64,000 nt of DNA from an uncultured Alphaproteobacteria bacterium (GCA_944389265.1 CALXLS010000001.1:146359-210358), one strand, 5' to 3'. Positions 1-9,058 are shown, counted from the first letter of the stretch. Numbers and translations: made by a program. The notes: generated by a model not told the origin, from the sequence alone.

Positions 1-238
1 TATCGCATCTGACTGTAAAAATGGTCCCGCAGAAATCTTGATGAACGGCGAGGCTGGCTTACTTTTTACCCCAGGTGACGCAAATCAACTAGCCAACCTT
101 ATACAACAAGTGTGGAATAATGATATACCTCGTGAAACAATGATAAAAAAAGCAACAGAGAATTTAAAAAACTTTTCTTCTGATAAAACAACTTCTGAAA
201 TTATAGATTTAATTTTAAATATAGCATATCAAAAATAA
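1..238 (+). CDS. glycosyltransferase, C-terminal end (partial)
   Basis: The reading frame is open from base 2, so this is the 3' end of a gene that begins before the window. The visible start reads IASDCKNGPAEILMNGEAGL. This matches the C-terminal donor-site motif of GT-B fold, family 4-type glycosyltransferases, in which a conserved Glu in the 'GPxEIL' segment contacts the nucleotide sugar. The tail is about 65 residues of helix, as expected after that motif. The family transfers sugars to lipid or polysaccharide acceptors at the cytoplasmic membrane. The substrate cannot be told from this fragment. An intrinsic terminator follows the stop codon directly. Confidence 0.72.
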   Translation, partial: IASDCKNGPAEILMNGEAGLLFTPGDANQLANLIQQVWNNDIPRETMIKKATENLKNFSSDKTTSEIIDLILNIAYQK

Positions 239-258
239 AGCCCAATTTTTGGGCTTTA
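238..258. terminator. bidirectional intrinsic terminator
   Basis: A perfect inverted repeat, AAAGCCC and GGGCTTT around an AATTTTT loop, lies between two convergent genes. T-rich sequence follows on both strands. It can end transcription of the glycosyltransferase (plus) and of the mltB-like gene (minus). Confidence 0.8.
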
Positions 259-1338
259 TTATTTCAATTCATCTGCCAAGGTTGCTATAGCAATCGCATA
301 CCAGTTTGAACTGTTCCAACGCTTGATGCGATAAAAATTAGGATATGTTAAATATGCCTCTATAACAGGTTGCGGGGCAACATCTGTATCTATTGCATTC
401 GGATTGGCCGCATTTACAGACGCAACCGCAGCGGCTTCTGCCCTTCTTTCAATTACAACATTTATATCCGCGACCAAACCCGCTGTCATATCTGTAATCG
501 GAATAGGCGTTCCATCTGGGTTTATAACACCCATCATCGCCCATTCATATAAAGACTTCTTTGTTTTACCATCTAATAAAGAAACATCAAAATCTGCTGG
601 TAAAATAACTTTGCGTACTATCCTCTCATTAGGGTTCCAACCAAGTTTATTTAAATAATTACCAGCACTAAACATAGCATCACCAACACTATGTATTATG
701 TCAATTTTACCGTCACCATTACCGTCAGCCCCATATTGCTTTAAAGTAGTAGGTATAAACTGAAAATGCCCCATAGCACCTGCCCAACTACCATGAATAT
801 CATTTATATCCAAACCATTGTCATCCGCTATTTTCATCAAAGCCAATAACTGATTCTCAAAAAAAGTCTCTCTTCTACCCTCATACATCAATGTCATAAA
901 AGCATCTGTTAGTTTATGTGCTGCCTTATACTTCCCATAGTTGGACTCTAATCCCCAAAAGGCTAAAATTACATGAGGTTGCACACCATATTTCTGCTCT
1001 ACCCGGGATAACATCGTCGGATAAGTCTCACGCATTTTATGACCTTCTACAATTCTTGTAGAACTTACCGTTCGAGCCAGATAACCATCTAATGTCAATT
1101 TAAATTCTGATTGATTTCTATCACTTTTTACTATTGATGGTATAAACGCCGGAGAACGCAAAGTAGCGTTTATAGTATCTTTCGAAATATGCTGTGCAGC
1201 CGCTTTTACTCGCACACTATCAATAATCGCATACCAACGGTCTATATCAAAAACCCCTCTATCTGCTTGTGCAGATAACGGCATAAAAGACAACAACGCA
1301 ACGCCACAAAGGCGTGCAATAACTTTTCTTATAGTCAT
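259..1338 (-). CDS. mltB: lytic murein transglycosylase, MltB family
   Basis: The 359-residue protein starts with a Sec signal peptide (about residues 1-25, ending AQA) and has no lipobox, so a soluble periplasmic form is expected. The SLT_2/MltB fold is shown by FWGLESNYGKY with the catalytic Glu at residue 131, then GSWAGAMGHFQFIP and the GNGDGKIDI calcium-loop-like segment. MltB enzymes cleave the MurNAc-GlcNAc bond of peptidoglycan to give 1,6-anhydro ends. The start lies 10 nt after the stop of the upstream outer-membrane protein gene, with an AAAGGTG Shine-Dalgarno, so the two are probably cotranscribed. No peptidoglycan-binding domain is visible at the C-terminus. Confidence 0.88.
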   Translation of the reverse strand: MTIRKVIARLCGVALLSFMPLSAQADRGVFDIDRWYAIIDSVRVKAAAQHISKDTINATLRSPAFIPSIVKSDRNQSEFKLTLDGYLARTVSSTRIVEGHKMRETYPTMLSRVEQKYGVQPHVILAFWGLESNYGKYKAAHKLTDAFMTLMYEGRRETFFENQLLALMKIADDNGLDINDIHGSWAGAMGHFQFIPTTLKQYGADGNGDGKIDIIHSVGDAMFSAGNYLNKLGWNPNERIVRKVILPADFDVSLLDGKTKKSLYEWAMMGVINPDGTPIPITDMTAGLVADINVVIERRAEAAAVASVNAANPNAIDTDVAPQPVIEAYLTYPNFYRIKRWNSSNWYAIAIATLADELK

Positions 1339-1348
1339 AAGGACACCT

Positions 1349-2830
1349 TTAAAACGCGTATTTTATACCTACATGCAAACCAAATGATTGCCATGCAGCA
1401 TGATTTAATTGATTACTGATGTACTGCGTACTTGCAGGCACCGTTTCTAAAATCGGCAACCCATTATCGTCCAATACATACATGCCATTTTCATCTAAAA
1501 CGTAACTTGTGTATTCTGCTAAATACAACTCGCCACCGATTTTCCCTACATAATAATAATTTGTATCAACCTTTATCGCCAACTGCATACGGTCTGATAA
1601 TTTATAATTATACTCCATTTCGGCAGAATATGAATATGCATCATTACTACCTTCATCTATAAAACTTGGGTTCTGCTGCCAATCTGTTCTGTTTGGCCAT
1701 ATACCTTCTGATGAATACTTTGGTAACCCAAATTGTACATAAAAACGCAAATTATCTTTCAATGTCATTTGCTTTTCTATTTCCAATCCCACATAAAAAC
1801 CACTCCATGTGGTATTATAAATATGCGTTGTACCTTCAACTAATATCGGACCATCACCACCGATAATCACACACTCATTCGAATCAACACCCCAAGGAAC
1901 TGTCCCCATTGCCGGATCATAATCACCTGTCACAAGTGAAGTACCTAAATCCACCAAGGCCCCACCAGCAGGTGCCTGAACCAACTTTATGTCTTCTGGA
2001 GACATACATACTTGATACCAGTCTTCTGGTGCCTCTACATTAATTGGCAACGCATAATAATTACCATAAACGTCACCATAAACATAGTCGCCCATATTTG
2101 TCATTAAAGGCAAAAAGATTCCAGGATTTGGATATAAATGATCCGACATTTCTAAATTATGATTGAAAATTTCATAACCAAATGACGGCGATAACTTCCA
2201 ACCTCCTATATCCCAAACATGATGAGCACCGATACCCAACTTAAAATGATTTGTCTTTCCCGTCTGGTCACCAACTGAAATTGTAAATATACCATAAGAT
2301 GGGTCTGCTTCGTCATACGGTTTTAAGTCATAATCCATAGACAAACCGCCATGCGACATAAAGCCCATGCTGTATTCACCGTATGCAAACATATCAAAAT
2401 TACGCAGACTGAAATTGTGCTGTGCACCAACACCAATTTCATTAAACACCATATCATCCCATTCCAAGACGGAATTTACACCTGTTTCAAATTGAAAATC
2501 AGCAAAACGTCTGGCGTATTTAGCGTAAATTGTCGTAGCAGGTTCTTCTGATACAGGAATTGCAATACCGTTGGTCGTCATAGTTCCTGCTATTTGCGGT
2601 GTAGTCGGACGCGGAACCTGATAAGAATAAGAGCGACTGCCAACAACCTGTTTGTTCCCAGATTGCCCAACATATTTTGTATAACCTTGTTCCTGATATT
2701 GACCATATGCCGCACGATTTACAGTATTATTTGTATCTGTCTGATAGTATGAAGGCACACCTTCGTTTGACGCGTACGCCGCAAACGATACCATTACCAT
2801 ACTAATAAAAGAAACTAAACGCACTCTCAT
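1349..2830 (-). CDS. outer-membrane beta-barrel protein, unknown function
   Basis: A 493-residue secreted protein. The longest frame reaches 2902, but the ATG at 2830 begins a typical signal peptide (MRVRLVSFISMVMVSFAAYA) and is preferred; its AGGA is very close, so the start is not certain. Residues from about 90 onward alternate polar and hydrophobic in many short stretches, and the chain ends GLHVGIKYAF with a terminal Phe, the usual signature for BAM-dependent barrel insertion. A near-repeat, VLDENGMYVLDDNG, lies in a late extracellular-type loop. It resembles no porin family I can name. It is followed after 10 nt by the mltB-like gene, suggesting a shared envelope role. Confidence 0.65.
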   Translation of the reverse strand: MRVRLVSFISMVMVSFAAYASNEGVPSYYQTDTNNTVNRAAYGQYQEQGYTKYVGQSGNKQVVGSRSYSYQVPRPTTPQIAGTMTTNGIAIPVSEEPATTIYAKYARRFADFQFETGVNSVLEWDDMVFNEIGVGAQHNFSLRNFDMFAYGEYSMGFMSHGGLSMDYDLKPYDEADPSYGIFTISVGDQTGKTNHFKLGIGAHHVWDIGGWKLSPSFGYEIFNHNLEMSDHLYPNPGIFLPLMTNMGDYVYGDVYGNYYALPINVEAPEDWYQVCMSPEDIKLVQAPAGGALVDLGTSLVTGDYDPAMGTVPWGVDSNECVIIGGDGPILVEGTTHIYNTTWSGFYVGLEIEKQMTLKDNLRFYVQFGLPKYSSEGIWPNRTDWQQNPSFIDEGSNDAYSYSAEMEYNYKLSDRMQLAIKVDTNYYYVGKIGGELYLAEYTSYVLDENGMYVLDDNGLPILETVPASTQYISNQLNHAAWQSFGLHVGIKYAF

Positions 2831-2941
2831 TCCTGCAATTATTATATGTATTATATCATAAAAAAAAAAGCATAAAAAGTATTTTTCTTTCCTTACAATC
2901 ATCTACTGGATTTTAGTTATTTTTTGTTTAGAATATTCCCG

Positions 2942-4000
2942 ATGATAAAACCTCATAATATATATATTCATGTACCTTTTTGCTTATCTAAGTGCAATTA
3001 TTGCGCATTTTTTTCTCGCGCTTGTGCTGAACCAGACTGGAACAAATATGAAGAAAGTATTTTAAAAGAAATAAAATTCTGGTCTCAAAAACTTGGCAAA
3101 ATTTTTATTCCTACCATATTCTTTGGTGGTGGCACACCGTCATTGATGCCGATTAAAACATTTGAAAATATAATCAATACAATTAAATCTTGTTTTGATT
3201 TAGATAATCAATACGAAATTACATTGGAATCTAACCCTGGAACACTAGATAAAAATAAATTATCAGACTTCGTAAAAGCAGGCATTAATAGATTATCCAT
3301 AGGTATACAATCTCTAAATGATGACAACCTAAAATTCTTGGGCAGAATTCATAATGCAAAGCAAGCAATAACCTTATTAAATGACGCACAAAATTTAGGC
3401 TTGCGCGTTTCCGCGGATTTCATTTACGGCTTGCCACACGAAACACATCAAGACATTATAAACATCTGCAAAGATATTAATTCATTGGGCTTAGCACATT
3501 GTTCTATGTACGAGTTAACCATCGAACCTGACACACCGTTTGGCAAAATTAGTTTACAAATGCCTAGCAACGAAGAAATGGCAGAAATGTACACGGCAAT
3601 TTCTGAAAATCTTAACATGCCGCGTTATGAGGTTTCTAATTATGCCACCCCAGGTCAAGAATGCCGCCATAATCAAAATGTTTGGGACGGCGAACCTTAT
3701 ATAGGTATAGGGCAAGGTGCAGCAGGCAGAATTTTAATAAATGATGTTTGGTACGAACAAATGGGAAACCAGCAAAAATTCGAAAAAATTTCTAATCAAG
3801 TACGCGCAATAGAAAAATTAATCACTGGGCTTCGTCAAGTTCGTGGTATAAAACTTGATTCAGATACAGAAAAAATTATAAACTTTGATTTCGTAAACGA
3901 TAACCCAGAATTATTAAAAGTGACTTCACAAAATAGACTTGCTGCTACAGAAAAAGGCATGTTGATTTTGGACGATTTGTTGATAAACTTGACGAGGTAA
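2942..4000 (+). CDS. hemW: HemW-type radical SAM protein (heme chaperone)
   Basis: A 352-residue radical SAM protein. The start is set at the ATG at 2942, just before IKPHNIYIHVPF; a TTG 18 nt upstream is possible. The N-terminal HVPFCLSKCNYCAF motif gives the CxxxCxxC cluster (Cys14, Cys18, Cys21), followed by GGGTPSLM and ESNPGTL. The order and length match HemW rather than the longer HemN coproporphyrinogen dehydrogenase, which has an N-terminal extension. HemW binds heme and is thought to deliver it to respiratory enzymes. The gene ends 4 nt before the M13 peptidase gene, so the two probably form an operon. Confidence 0.88.
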   Translation: MIKPHNIYIHVPFCLSKCNYCAFFSRACAEPDWNKYEESILKEIKFWSQKLGKIFIPTIFFGGGTPSLMPIKTFENIINTIKSCFDLDNQYEITLESNPGTLDKNKLSDFVKAGINRLSIGIQSLNDDNLKFLGRIHNAKQAITLLNDAQNLGLRVSADFIYGLPHETHQDIINICKDINSLGLAHCSMYELTIEPDTPFGKISLQMPSNEEMAEMYTAISENLNMPRYEVSNYATPGQECRHNQNVWDGEPYIGIGQGAAGRILINDVWYEQMGNQQKFEKISNQVRAIEKLITGLRQVRGIKLDSDTEKIINFDFVNDNPELLKVTSQNRLAATEKGMLILDDLLINLTR

Positions 4001-4004
4001 AAAA

Positions 4005-5999
4005 ATGCAAAACAAACTATTAAACATAATCGGAATAATTGCAGTGGCAATCGCTGTGACAATCGCTTATTTCGTTATCACACAAAAGGAGAAAACTATG
4101 AATGCCGGAATAAAATTAGAAAACATGGACTTATCTGTAAAACCTGGTGATAACTTTTTTGATTATGCAACTCTTGGTTGGCGCAAAGCAAATCCTATTC
4201 CAGATGATTACACACGATATGGTGCATTTGAAATCTTAAACGAAACCAATCTAAAACGCGTCCGTGAAATTGCAGAAACCGACAACGGGAAAATCGGAAC
4301 ACTATACAAAATCGTGATGAACGAAGACAAACTTAATACAGACAAAACAACGCCTGTTCAACCTTATCTTGCTGAAATAGACGAAATCAAAACGAAAGAA
4401 CAATTACCAGAATACCTTGGTAAAATGCATACTTTTTCTTCTGCATTCTGGGGTGACGGTGTCGCATTAGATGAAAAAAACAGCGAATACTATTTATACA
4501 ATATTGGGCAAGGTGGTCTTGGGTTATCTCGTGACTATTATTTCGACACAGATGATAAAACAGTAGAAATTAGAAAAAAGTATAAAGAATTTATTGCAAA
4601 ACAAATGCAGAACTTTGGCGTATCTGTTGACGTAGACGCTTTATATAATTTAGAAGAACGTATGGCAAAGTCTTTCTATCCAAAAGAAAAACTGCGCGAC
4701 CCACATGCAAACTATCACAAAATGTCTGTTGCAGAAGTAAAAGAACAATTCAAAAACTTTGACTGGGATAAATACCTGCAAACTCGTGGTGCCAGCGCAG
4801 CAGAATATATAAACATAAATCAACCAGAAGCAATTGCTGAATCTATTGCTATAATAAACGATACAGATTTAGAACTAATTAAAACTTATTTGAAGTATCG
4901 TATTATAAGCAGTGCAGATACTTTGTTGGACAACACTTCTTATGATATATCTTTTGACTTTTACAATCGTACAATGGCAGGTCAGAAAGAACCTAAACCA
5001 CGTTGGAAACGTGCGGTTGGAATGCTTGATTCTTCATTAGGCGAAGAAATAGGTCATCTGTATGTTGATAAATATTTTTCTGCAGATGCCAAAGAACGTA
5101 TGCAACAATTAGTTAAAAATCTACAACGCGCATATGCAATCAGAATTAAAAACCTTGATTGGATGTCAAAAGAAACAAAAGAAAAAGCATTAGAAAAACT
5201 TGATACATTTAAAGCAAAAATTGGATATCCAGATAAATGGCGCGATTATTCTAAACTAGAAATAAGTGCAGACAAATCGTTATGGGATAATATGGTAAAT
5301 GTTTCCAAGTTCGAAGACGCCTTTTGGTTGGATAAAATTGGTAAAAAGAAAGACCCAACAATCTGGTATATGAACGCACATGAAATAAATGCTTATTATG
5401 ACCCATCTACAAACGAGATTTGCTTTCCTGCCGGGATTCTGCAACCGCCTTTCTTTGATATGTCTGCAGATGACGCATTCAACTACGGTGCAATTGGAAG
5501 CGTAATCGGGCATGAAATGACCCACGGTTTCGATGATTCTGGTCGTCAATTTGATAAAGACGGAAATTTGAAAGACTGGTGGACTGCAGATGACGCGCGC
5601 GGTTTTGAGGTACGTGCAAATGTCTTGAAAGAATTTTTCAACAAAATAGAGATTGCACCAGGCATACATGCAAACGGCGAATTCACACTGGGCGAAAATT
5701 TGGCTGACTATGGTGGTGTCACAATATCCTTTACTGCATATAAAAACTTCGGTGTACAGACCAATGAAGTAGAAGGACTTAGCGCAGACCAAAGATTCTT
5801 TATCGCATATGCCGGTGCTTGGGCACAAAATATGCGCGACGAAGAAGTGCTGCGCCTGACAAAAATGGACGAACATTCGCTGGGCAAATGGCGCGTTAAT
5901 GGAATATTACCACATATAAGCGCATGGTACGAAGCATTTAATATACAGCCAGATGCAAAGTTATATGTAGCACCAGAAAATCGTATAACCTTATGGTAA
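4005..5999 (+). CDS. pepO: M13 (neprilysin/PepO) family zinc metallopeptidase
   Basis: A 664-residue protein with the M13 signature. The zinc site HEMTH is at residues 503-507, and ENLADYGG carries the third ligand Glu564 and the Asp568 partner. WYMNAHEINAYYDP and FPAGILQPPFF are the substrate-cleft strands typical of the family, and the C-terminus RITLW matches the usual M13 ending. M13 enzymes cut oligopeptides of limited size. Residues 7-26 form one hydrophobic segment, so the full form should be membrane-anchored with the enzyme outside. A second ATG at 4098 has a better Shine-Dalgarno (AAAAGGAG) and would give an unanchored form. It sits 4 nt after hemW and a terminator follows it. Confidence 0.9.
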   Translation: MQNKLLNIIGIIAVAIAVTIAYFVITQKEKTMNAGIKLENMDLSVKPGDNFFDYATLGWRKANPIPDDYTRYGAFEILNETNLKRVREIAETDNGKIGTLYKIVMNEDKLNTDKTTPVQPYLAEIDEIKTKEQLPEYLGKMHTFSSAFWGDGVALDEKNSEYYLYNIGQGGLGLSRDYYFDTDDKTVEIRKKYKEFIAKQMQNFGVSVDVDALYNLEERMAKSFYPKEKLRDPHANYHKMSVAEVKEQFKNFDWDKYLQTRGASAAEYININQPEAIAESIAIINDTDLELIKTYLKYRIISSADTLLDNTSYDISFDFYNRTMAGQKEPKPRWKRAVGMLDSSLGEEIGHLYVDKYFSADAKERMQQLVKNLQRAYAIRIKNLDWMSKETKEKALEKLDTFKAKIGYPDKWRDYSKLEISADKSLWDNMVNVSKFEDAFWLDKIGKKKDPTIWYMNAHEINAYYDPSTNEICFPAGILQPPFFDMSADDAFNYGAIGSVIGHEMTHGFDDSGRQFDKDGNLKDWWTADDARGFEVRANVLKEFFNKIEIAPGIHANGEFTLGENLADYGGVTISFTAYKNFGVQTNEVEGLSADQRFFIAYAGAWAQNMRDEEVLRLTKMDEHSLGKWRVNGILPHISAWYEAFNIQPDAKLYVAPENRITLW

Positions 6000-6002
6000 A
6001 AA

Positions 6003-6026
6003 AGCCGGCAAATGCCGGTTTTTTTA
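6003..6026 (+). terminator. intrinsic terminator after pepO
   Basis: GCCGGC and GCCGG arms around AAAT, followed by a run of seven T, directly after the pepO stop codon. Confidence 0.8.
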
Positions 6027-6071
6027 TTTCATCACAAGCCCACAAAAAAATAAATCTTGTCGCTAATAAAA

Positions 6072-6095
6072 AACACCGGTAAATACCGGTGTTTT
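6072..6095 (-). terminator. intrinsic terminator after ihfA
   Basis: AACACCGGT and ACCGGTGTT form a stem. On the minus strand it is followed by A/T-rich sequence with TTTTT, just after the ihfA stop. The plus strand also has a T run, so it may act both ways. Confidence 0.7.
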
Positions 6096-6383
6096 TTATT
6101 GTTCTGCAACGCGCTTTCTAAATTCGTTACTTGGTCTGAACGACGCTACCCTGCGCGCACTAATTACCGCAGGTTCACCTGTTTTAGGATTACGTCCCAT
6201 TCTTTGTGCCTTGGTTAAAATCTTAAAACTTCCAAAGCCGGCGAATTTAACTTCTTCACCATGAATTAACGATTCACGAATTTCATCAAAAACTATATCA
6301 ACTAATTTATATGCGTCCGCAGTCGTCAAACCAAAACGTTCGCGTAATCGATTTGCAAAATCACTTCTTGTTATTGTTGCCAT
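6096..6383 (-). CDS. ihfA: integration host factor alpha subunit (HU/IHF family)
   Basis: A 95-residue member of the bacterial HU/IHF histone-like family. VKFAGFGSF and the beta-arm segment GRNPKTGEP, which carries the intercalating Pro, are visible. The first residues (MATITRSDFANRLRERFGL) and the position directly downstream of fabH (3 nt gap) fit the alpha subunit in alphaproteobacteria. IHF binds the minor groove and bends DNA by about 160 degrees to shape promoters, origins and recombination sites, usually as a heterodimer with IhfB. IhfB is not in this window. An HU protein cannot be fully excluded, but the context favours IhfA. Confidence 0.85.
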   Translation of the reverse strand: MATITRSDFANRLRERFGLTTADAYKLVDIVFDEIRESLIHGEEVKFAGFGSFKILTKAQRMGRNPKTGEPAVISARRVASFRPSNEFRKRVAEQ

Positions 6384-6386
6384 TTC

Positions 6387-7325
6387 TTACACCCTTATTA
6401 AAGCCGCACCCCATGTCAACCCACTACCAAACGCAGGATACAATATTAATTGACCTTTCTTTATTATACCGTTATCAAATGCATATGATAAAGCCAAAAC
6501 CCCAGAAGCACCACTTGTATTTGCATGCCTATCGACAGTTACCAAAATCTTTTCTAATGGGAATCCCAACCTTTCCGCACCACTTTGAATTATACGCAAA
6601 TTTGCTTGATGCGGAATAATCCAATCAACATTATCTGCGGTAATACCAGCATGTTCCATTATATAATTTGCTGCCTCTGGCATTAATGTCACTGCCTTCT
6701 TATATGTTTCTGGTCCATTCATTATAATATGATGATCTGGTGAACCATGCAACATATCAAATTCTTTACCATCTGACATAACAACGGTATCTATTATACC
6801 AGAGTAACTTGATGTGGAATGTTCAAATATCAATGCACCTGCCCCATCACCAAATAATACCGCTGTACTTCTATCTTGCCAGTCAATAAACCTTGTCATT
6901 TTTTCTGCACCGATAATCATTATTCGATGATGCATACCCGCTGTAAAAAATGCACGCGCACAATGCAAAGCATAAATATACCCAGTACAAGCCCCCCGAA
7001 CATCAAATGCAGGCGCATTATTTGTCGCACCTAAGCGTCCACAAACTTGCACACCAACTGATGGGAAATCTAGTTCCGGTGTTGTAGTCGCAACAATTAT
7101 CAAATCAATGTCATTTATTGTAAGACCCGCATTATCTAGTGCACGTCGTGCAGCGATAGTAGCCATGTCCGCAACTGTTTCATCATCACGTGCAAAATGA
7201 CGTTCATGCATACCCGTACGCTGAACAATCCACTCGTCAGAAGTGTCCATTATTTTTTCAAAATCTTGATTGGTCATAACCCTTTCAGGCAAATAAGACC
7301 CATACCCGATAAGTCTGCTTCCCAT
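6387..7325 (-). CDS. fabH: beta-ketoacyl-ACP synthase III
   Basis: A 312-residue condensing enzyme that starts fatty-acid synthesis by joining acetyl-CoA to malonyl-ACP. The start is the ATG at 7325, preceded by AAGGAAGG; a longer frame would run into the tRNA-Arg gene. The catalytic triad is visible: Cys113 in VRGACTGYIYAL, His239 in IIPHQANLRI and Asn269 in HANTSGAS. Length and motifs are normal for FabH. It is followed at once by ihfA, as in other alphaproteobacteria, but its usual upstream partners rpmF and plsX lie about 13 kb away here. Confidence 0.95.
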   Translation of the reverse strand: MGSRLIGYGSYLPERVMTNQDFEKIMDTSDEWIVQRTGMHERHFARDDETVADMATIAARRALDNAGLTINDIDLIIVATTTPELDFPSVGVQVCGRLGATNNAPAFDVRGACTGYIYALHCARAFFTAGMHHRIMIIGAEKMTRFIDWQDRSTAVLFGDGAGALIFEHSTSSYSGIIDTVVMSDGKEFDMLHGSPDHHIIMNGPETYKKAVTLMPEAANYIMEHAGITADNVDWIIPHQANLRIIQSGAERLGFPLEKILVTVDRHANTSGASGVLALSYAFDNGIIKKGQLILYPAFGSGLTWGAALIRV

Positions 7326-7372
7326 ACACCTTCCTTTTTTATCTGGGGTATTATACAAGCCGAGATTACAAC

Positions 7373-7400
7373 TTGCAATATTAAAATCTATGAATAAAAT
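7373..7400 (+). promoter_or_regulatory. candidate sigma-70 promoter of tRNA-Arg
   Basis: TTGCAA and TAAAAT are separated by 16 nt and end about 10 nt before the mature tRNA. The same TTGCAA/16-nt layout precedes tRNA-Gln at 61890. Confidence 0.5.
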
Positions 7401-7410
7401 ATAGTTCACT

Positions 7411-7486
7411 GTCCCCATAGTTCAACTGGATAGAATAGAGGTTTCCTAAACCTTTGATACAGGTTCGATTCCTGTTGGGGATACCA
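7411..7486 (+). tRNA. tRNA-Arg (anticodon CCT)
   Basis: A complete cloverleaf can be drawn: acceptor GTCCCCA paired with TGGGGAT (a G-T at the end), anticodon arm GAGGT/ACCTT with loop TTCCTAA (anticodon CCT, reading AGG), and T arm ACAGG/CCTGT with loop TTCGATT. The discriminator A is followed by an encoded CCA (7484-7486). Confidence 0.93.
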
Positions 7487-7505
7487 AAAAACAAAAGATT
7501 TCTTC

Positions 7506-7835
7506 ATGAAAAACAAAGCAATAAAAATAGGAATCATCGCAAGCATACTGCCGCATCTTTTCTGCTGCGTATTGCCAATAGTTTTATCCGTAGTATCTCT
7601 TTTCGCACCAGAATTTGCACATGCAGAATTTATACCTCACTGGTTTGAACCTTGGTTATTTGTATTCTCTGCTGGAATGCTGGTTTTATCTTGGTACCTT
7701 GTACTGCGTGACTGCAAGTGCGAATGTGAACATTGTCACGAAAAAGGTGCTCATAAGACACAAAAAATTATTCTGGGAATAATAACCGCAATATTTGTTA
7801 TAAGTATAGTTTTACATATAATCGCACATCATTAA
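7506..7835 (+). CDS. small membrane protein with paired Cys and a Cys/His-rich loop
   Basis: A 109-residue protein with three predicted membrane segments (about residues 8-33, 48-66 and 87-107). The first segment has PHLFCCVLPIV with adjacent Cys20-Cys21 and His17, reminiscent of MerC/MerT-like membrane metal carriers. The loop before the last segment is CKCECEHCHEKGAH, a plausible soft-metal binding site, and the chain ends HIIAHH. Metal transport or sensing is an inference from these residues; no family is established. It lies 20 nt after tRNA-Arg with no clear Shine-Dalgarno and is followed by a strong terminator, so it may be cotranscribed with the tRNA. Confidence 0.6.
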   Translation: MKNKAIKIGIIASILPHLFCCVLPIVLSVVSLFAPEFAHAEFIPHWFEPWLFVFSAGMLVLSWYLVLRDCKCECEHCHEKGAHKTQKIILGIITAIFVISIVLHIIAHH

Positions 7836-7862
7836 AAGCCGGCTTTTACCGGCCTTTTTTAT
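7836..7862 (+). terminator. intrinsic terminator
   Basis: AAGCCGG and CCGGCCTT around a CTTTTA-type loop, followed by TTTTTT, immediately after the small membrane protein gene. Confidence 0.78.
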
Positions 7863-7920
7863 TTGTTGAACGACCTTATTTTTAGTTCTAAAATTCATTG
7901 TAAAAGGTTAAGGATAAAAA

Positions 7921-9006
7921 ATGAAGATATACGAACAAACAGAATTGGACTTTAAAGATGTCTTGGTTAAACCAAAGCGTTCTTTTATTAACTCTCGTTC
8001 AGAAGTTGATATTATTCGCGAATACAAATTTAAATGGTGTCCACGTAAAATTTCTGGCACAGGTATTATTACTTCTAACATGGCAACCGTCGGAACATTC
8101 GAAATCGCAAAACACATGATGCAAAATAAAATGTTCTGCTGCCTGCATAAACACTACCCTATTGAAGAACTTATTAAATTTATAACAGAAAATGATTGTC
8201 GTGATTATGTGTTTCTTTCTATGGGGCTGCGCGATGAAGACTATGAAAAAATAGAAAAAATACTTACAGAATATCCTGATAAATGCAGAAATATTTGTAT
8301 TGATGTTCCAAATGCTTATGTCCCACGCGTAAAAGAATTAGTCGTTAAAATGCGTAATAAATTCCCAGATATTTTATTAATGGTCGGGAACGCCGTTACT
8401 GCAGAACTTGTAGAAGACCTGATTCTTTCCGGTGCAGATATAGTTAAATGTGGAATCGGCAGTGGAAGTGCTTGTATCACCCGCAGAATTACTGGTGTCG
8501 GTCGTCCACAATTATCAACAATCTTTGAATGTGCTGATACCGCACATGGAATCGGCGGCGCAATTTGCAGTGATGGAGGCGTAGTATATATTGGCGATAT
8601 ATGCAAAGCATTCGGTGCAGGTGCAGACTTTGTTATGATGGGTGGATTTTACGCAGGTTGTGAAGAAGCAGCAGGCGATATAATTGAAAAAACTTTTCAA
8701 ACAAACCAAATCGATCCAGAAACAGGAAAACCAATATTAGAAATAAAAAAGTTCAAAGTTTTCTATGGAATGTCATCTGAATATGCACAGAACAAACATT
8801 ATCATGGCATGCCCAAATATCGTGCAAGTGAAGGTCGTGTTGTTGAAGTTCCGTTAAAAGGTTCGATAGACAAAATGAACCAAGATATTCTTGGTGGGCT
8901 TCGTTCTTATATGACATACATCGGGGCACGCAGATTAAAAGATGTATCCAAATGCACAACATTTTATAGAGTAAACACTCAATTAAATACAGTGTTTGGG
9001 GATTAA
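7921..9006 (+). CDS. guaC: GMP reductase
   Basis: A 361-residue TIM-barrel enzyme of the IMPDH/GMPR family. It lacks the CBS-domain insert of IMP dehydrogenase and carries the GMP reductase loop GSGSACITRR with the catalytic Cys185, followed by GVGRPQLSTIFECAD. LSMGLRDEDYEKI and VGNAVTAELVEDLILSGADI are the nucleotide-binding strands. The enzyme converts GMP to IMP with NADPH and so links guanine to adenine nucleotides. An AAGGTTAAGGA Shine-Dalgarno lies before the ATG. It stands alone between two terminators. Confidence 0.92.
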   Translation: MKIYEQTELDFKDVLVKPKRSFINSRSEVDIIREYKFKWCPRKISGTGIITSNMATVGTFEIAKHMMQNKMFCCLHKHYPIEELIKFITENDCRDYVFLSMGLRDEDYEKIEKILTEYPDKCRNICIDVPNAYVPRVKELVVKMRNKFPDILLMVGNAVTAELVEDLILSGADIVKCGIGSGSACITRRITGVGRPQLSTIFECADTAHGIGGAICSDGGVVYIGDICKAFGAGADFVMMGGFYAGCEEAAGDIIEKTFQTNQIDPETGKPILEIKKFKVFYGMSSEYAQNKHYHGMPKYRASEGRVVEVPLKGSIDKMNQDILGGLRSYMTYIGARRLKDVSKCTTFYRVNTQLNTVFGD

Positions 9007-9016
9007 ATCTCGTTAA

Positions 9017-9058
9017 AAAACTCCTTGGGAAAAAACTTTATAGACCGAGGAGTTTTTT
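9017..9058. terminator. bidirectional terminator between guaC and the radical SAM gene
   Basis: AAAACTCCTTGG pairs with CCGAGGAGTTTT (one G-T pair), followed by T-rich sequence on the plus strand and AAATAAAA-type sequence on the other. It separates two convergent genes. Confidence 0.7.

Noticed and set aside
7326..7418. N-terminal extension of fabH to 7418
   Set aside because: It would run into the tRNA-Arg gene; the ATG at 7325 has AAGGAAGG and gives the normal FabH N-terminus.
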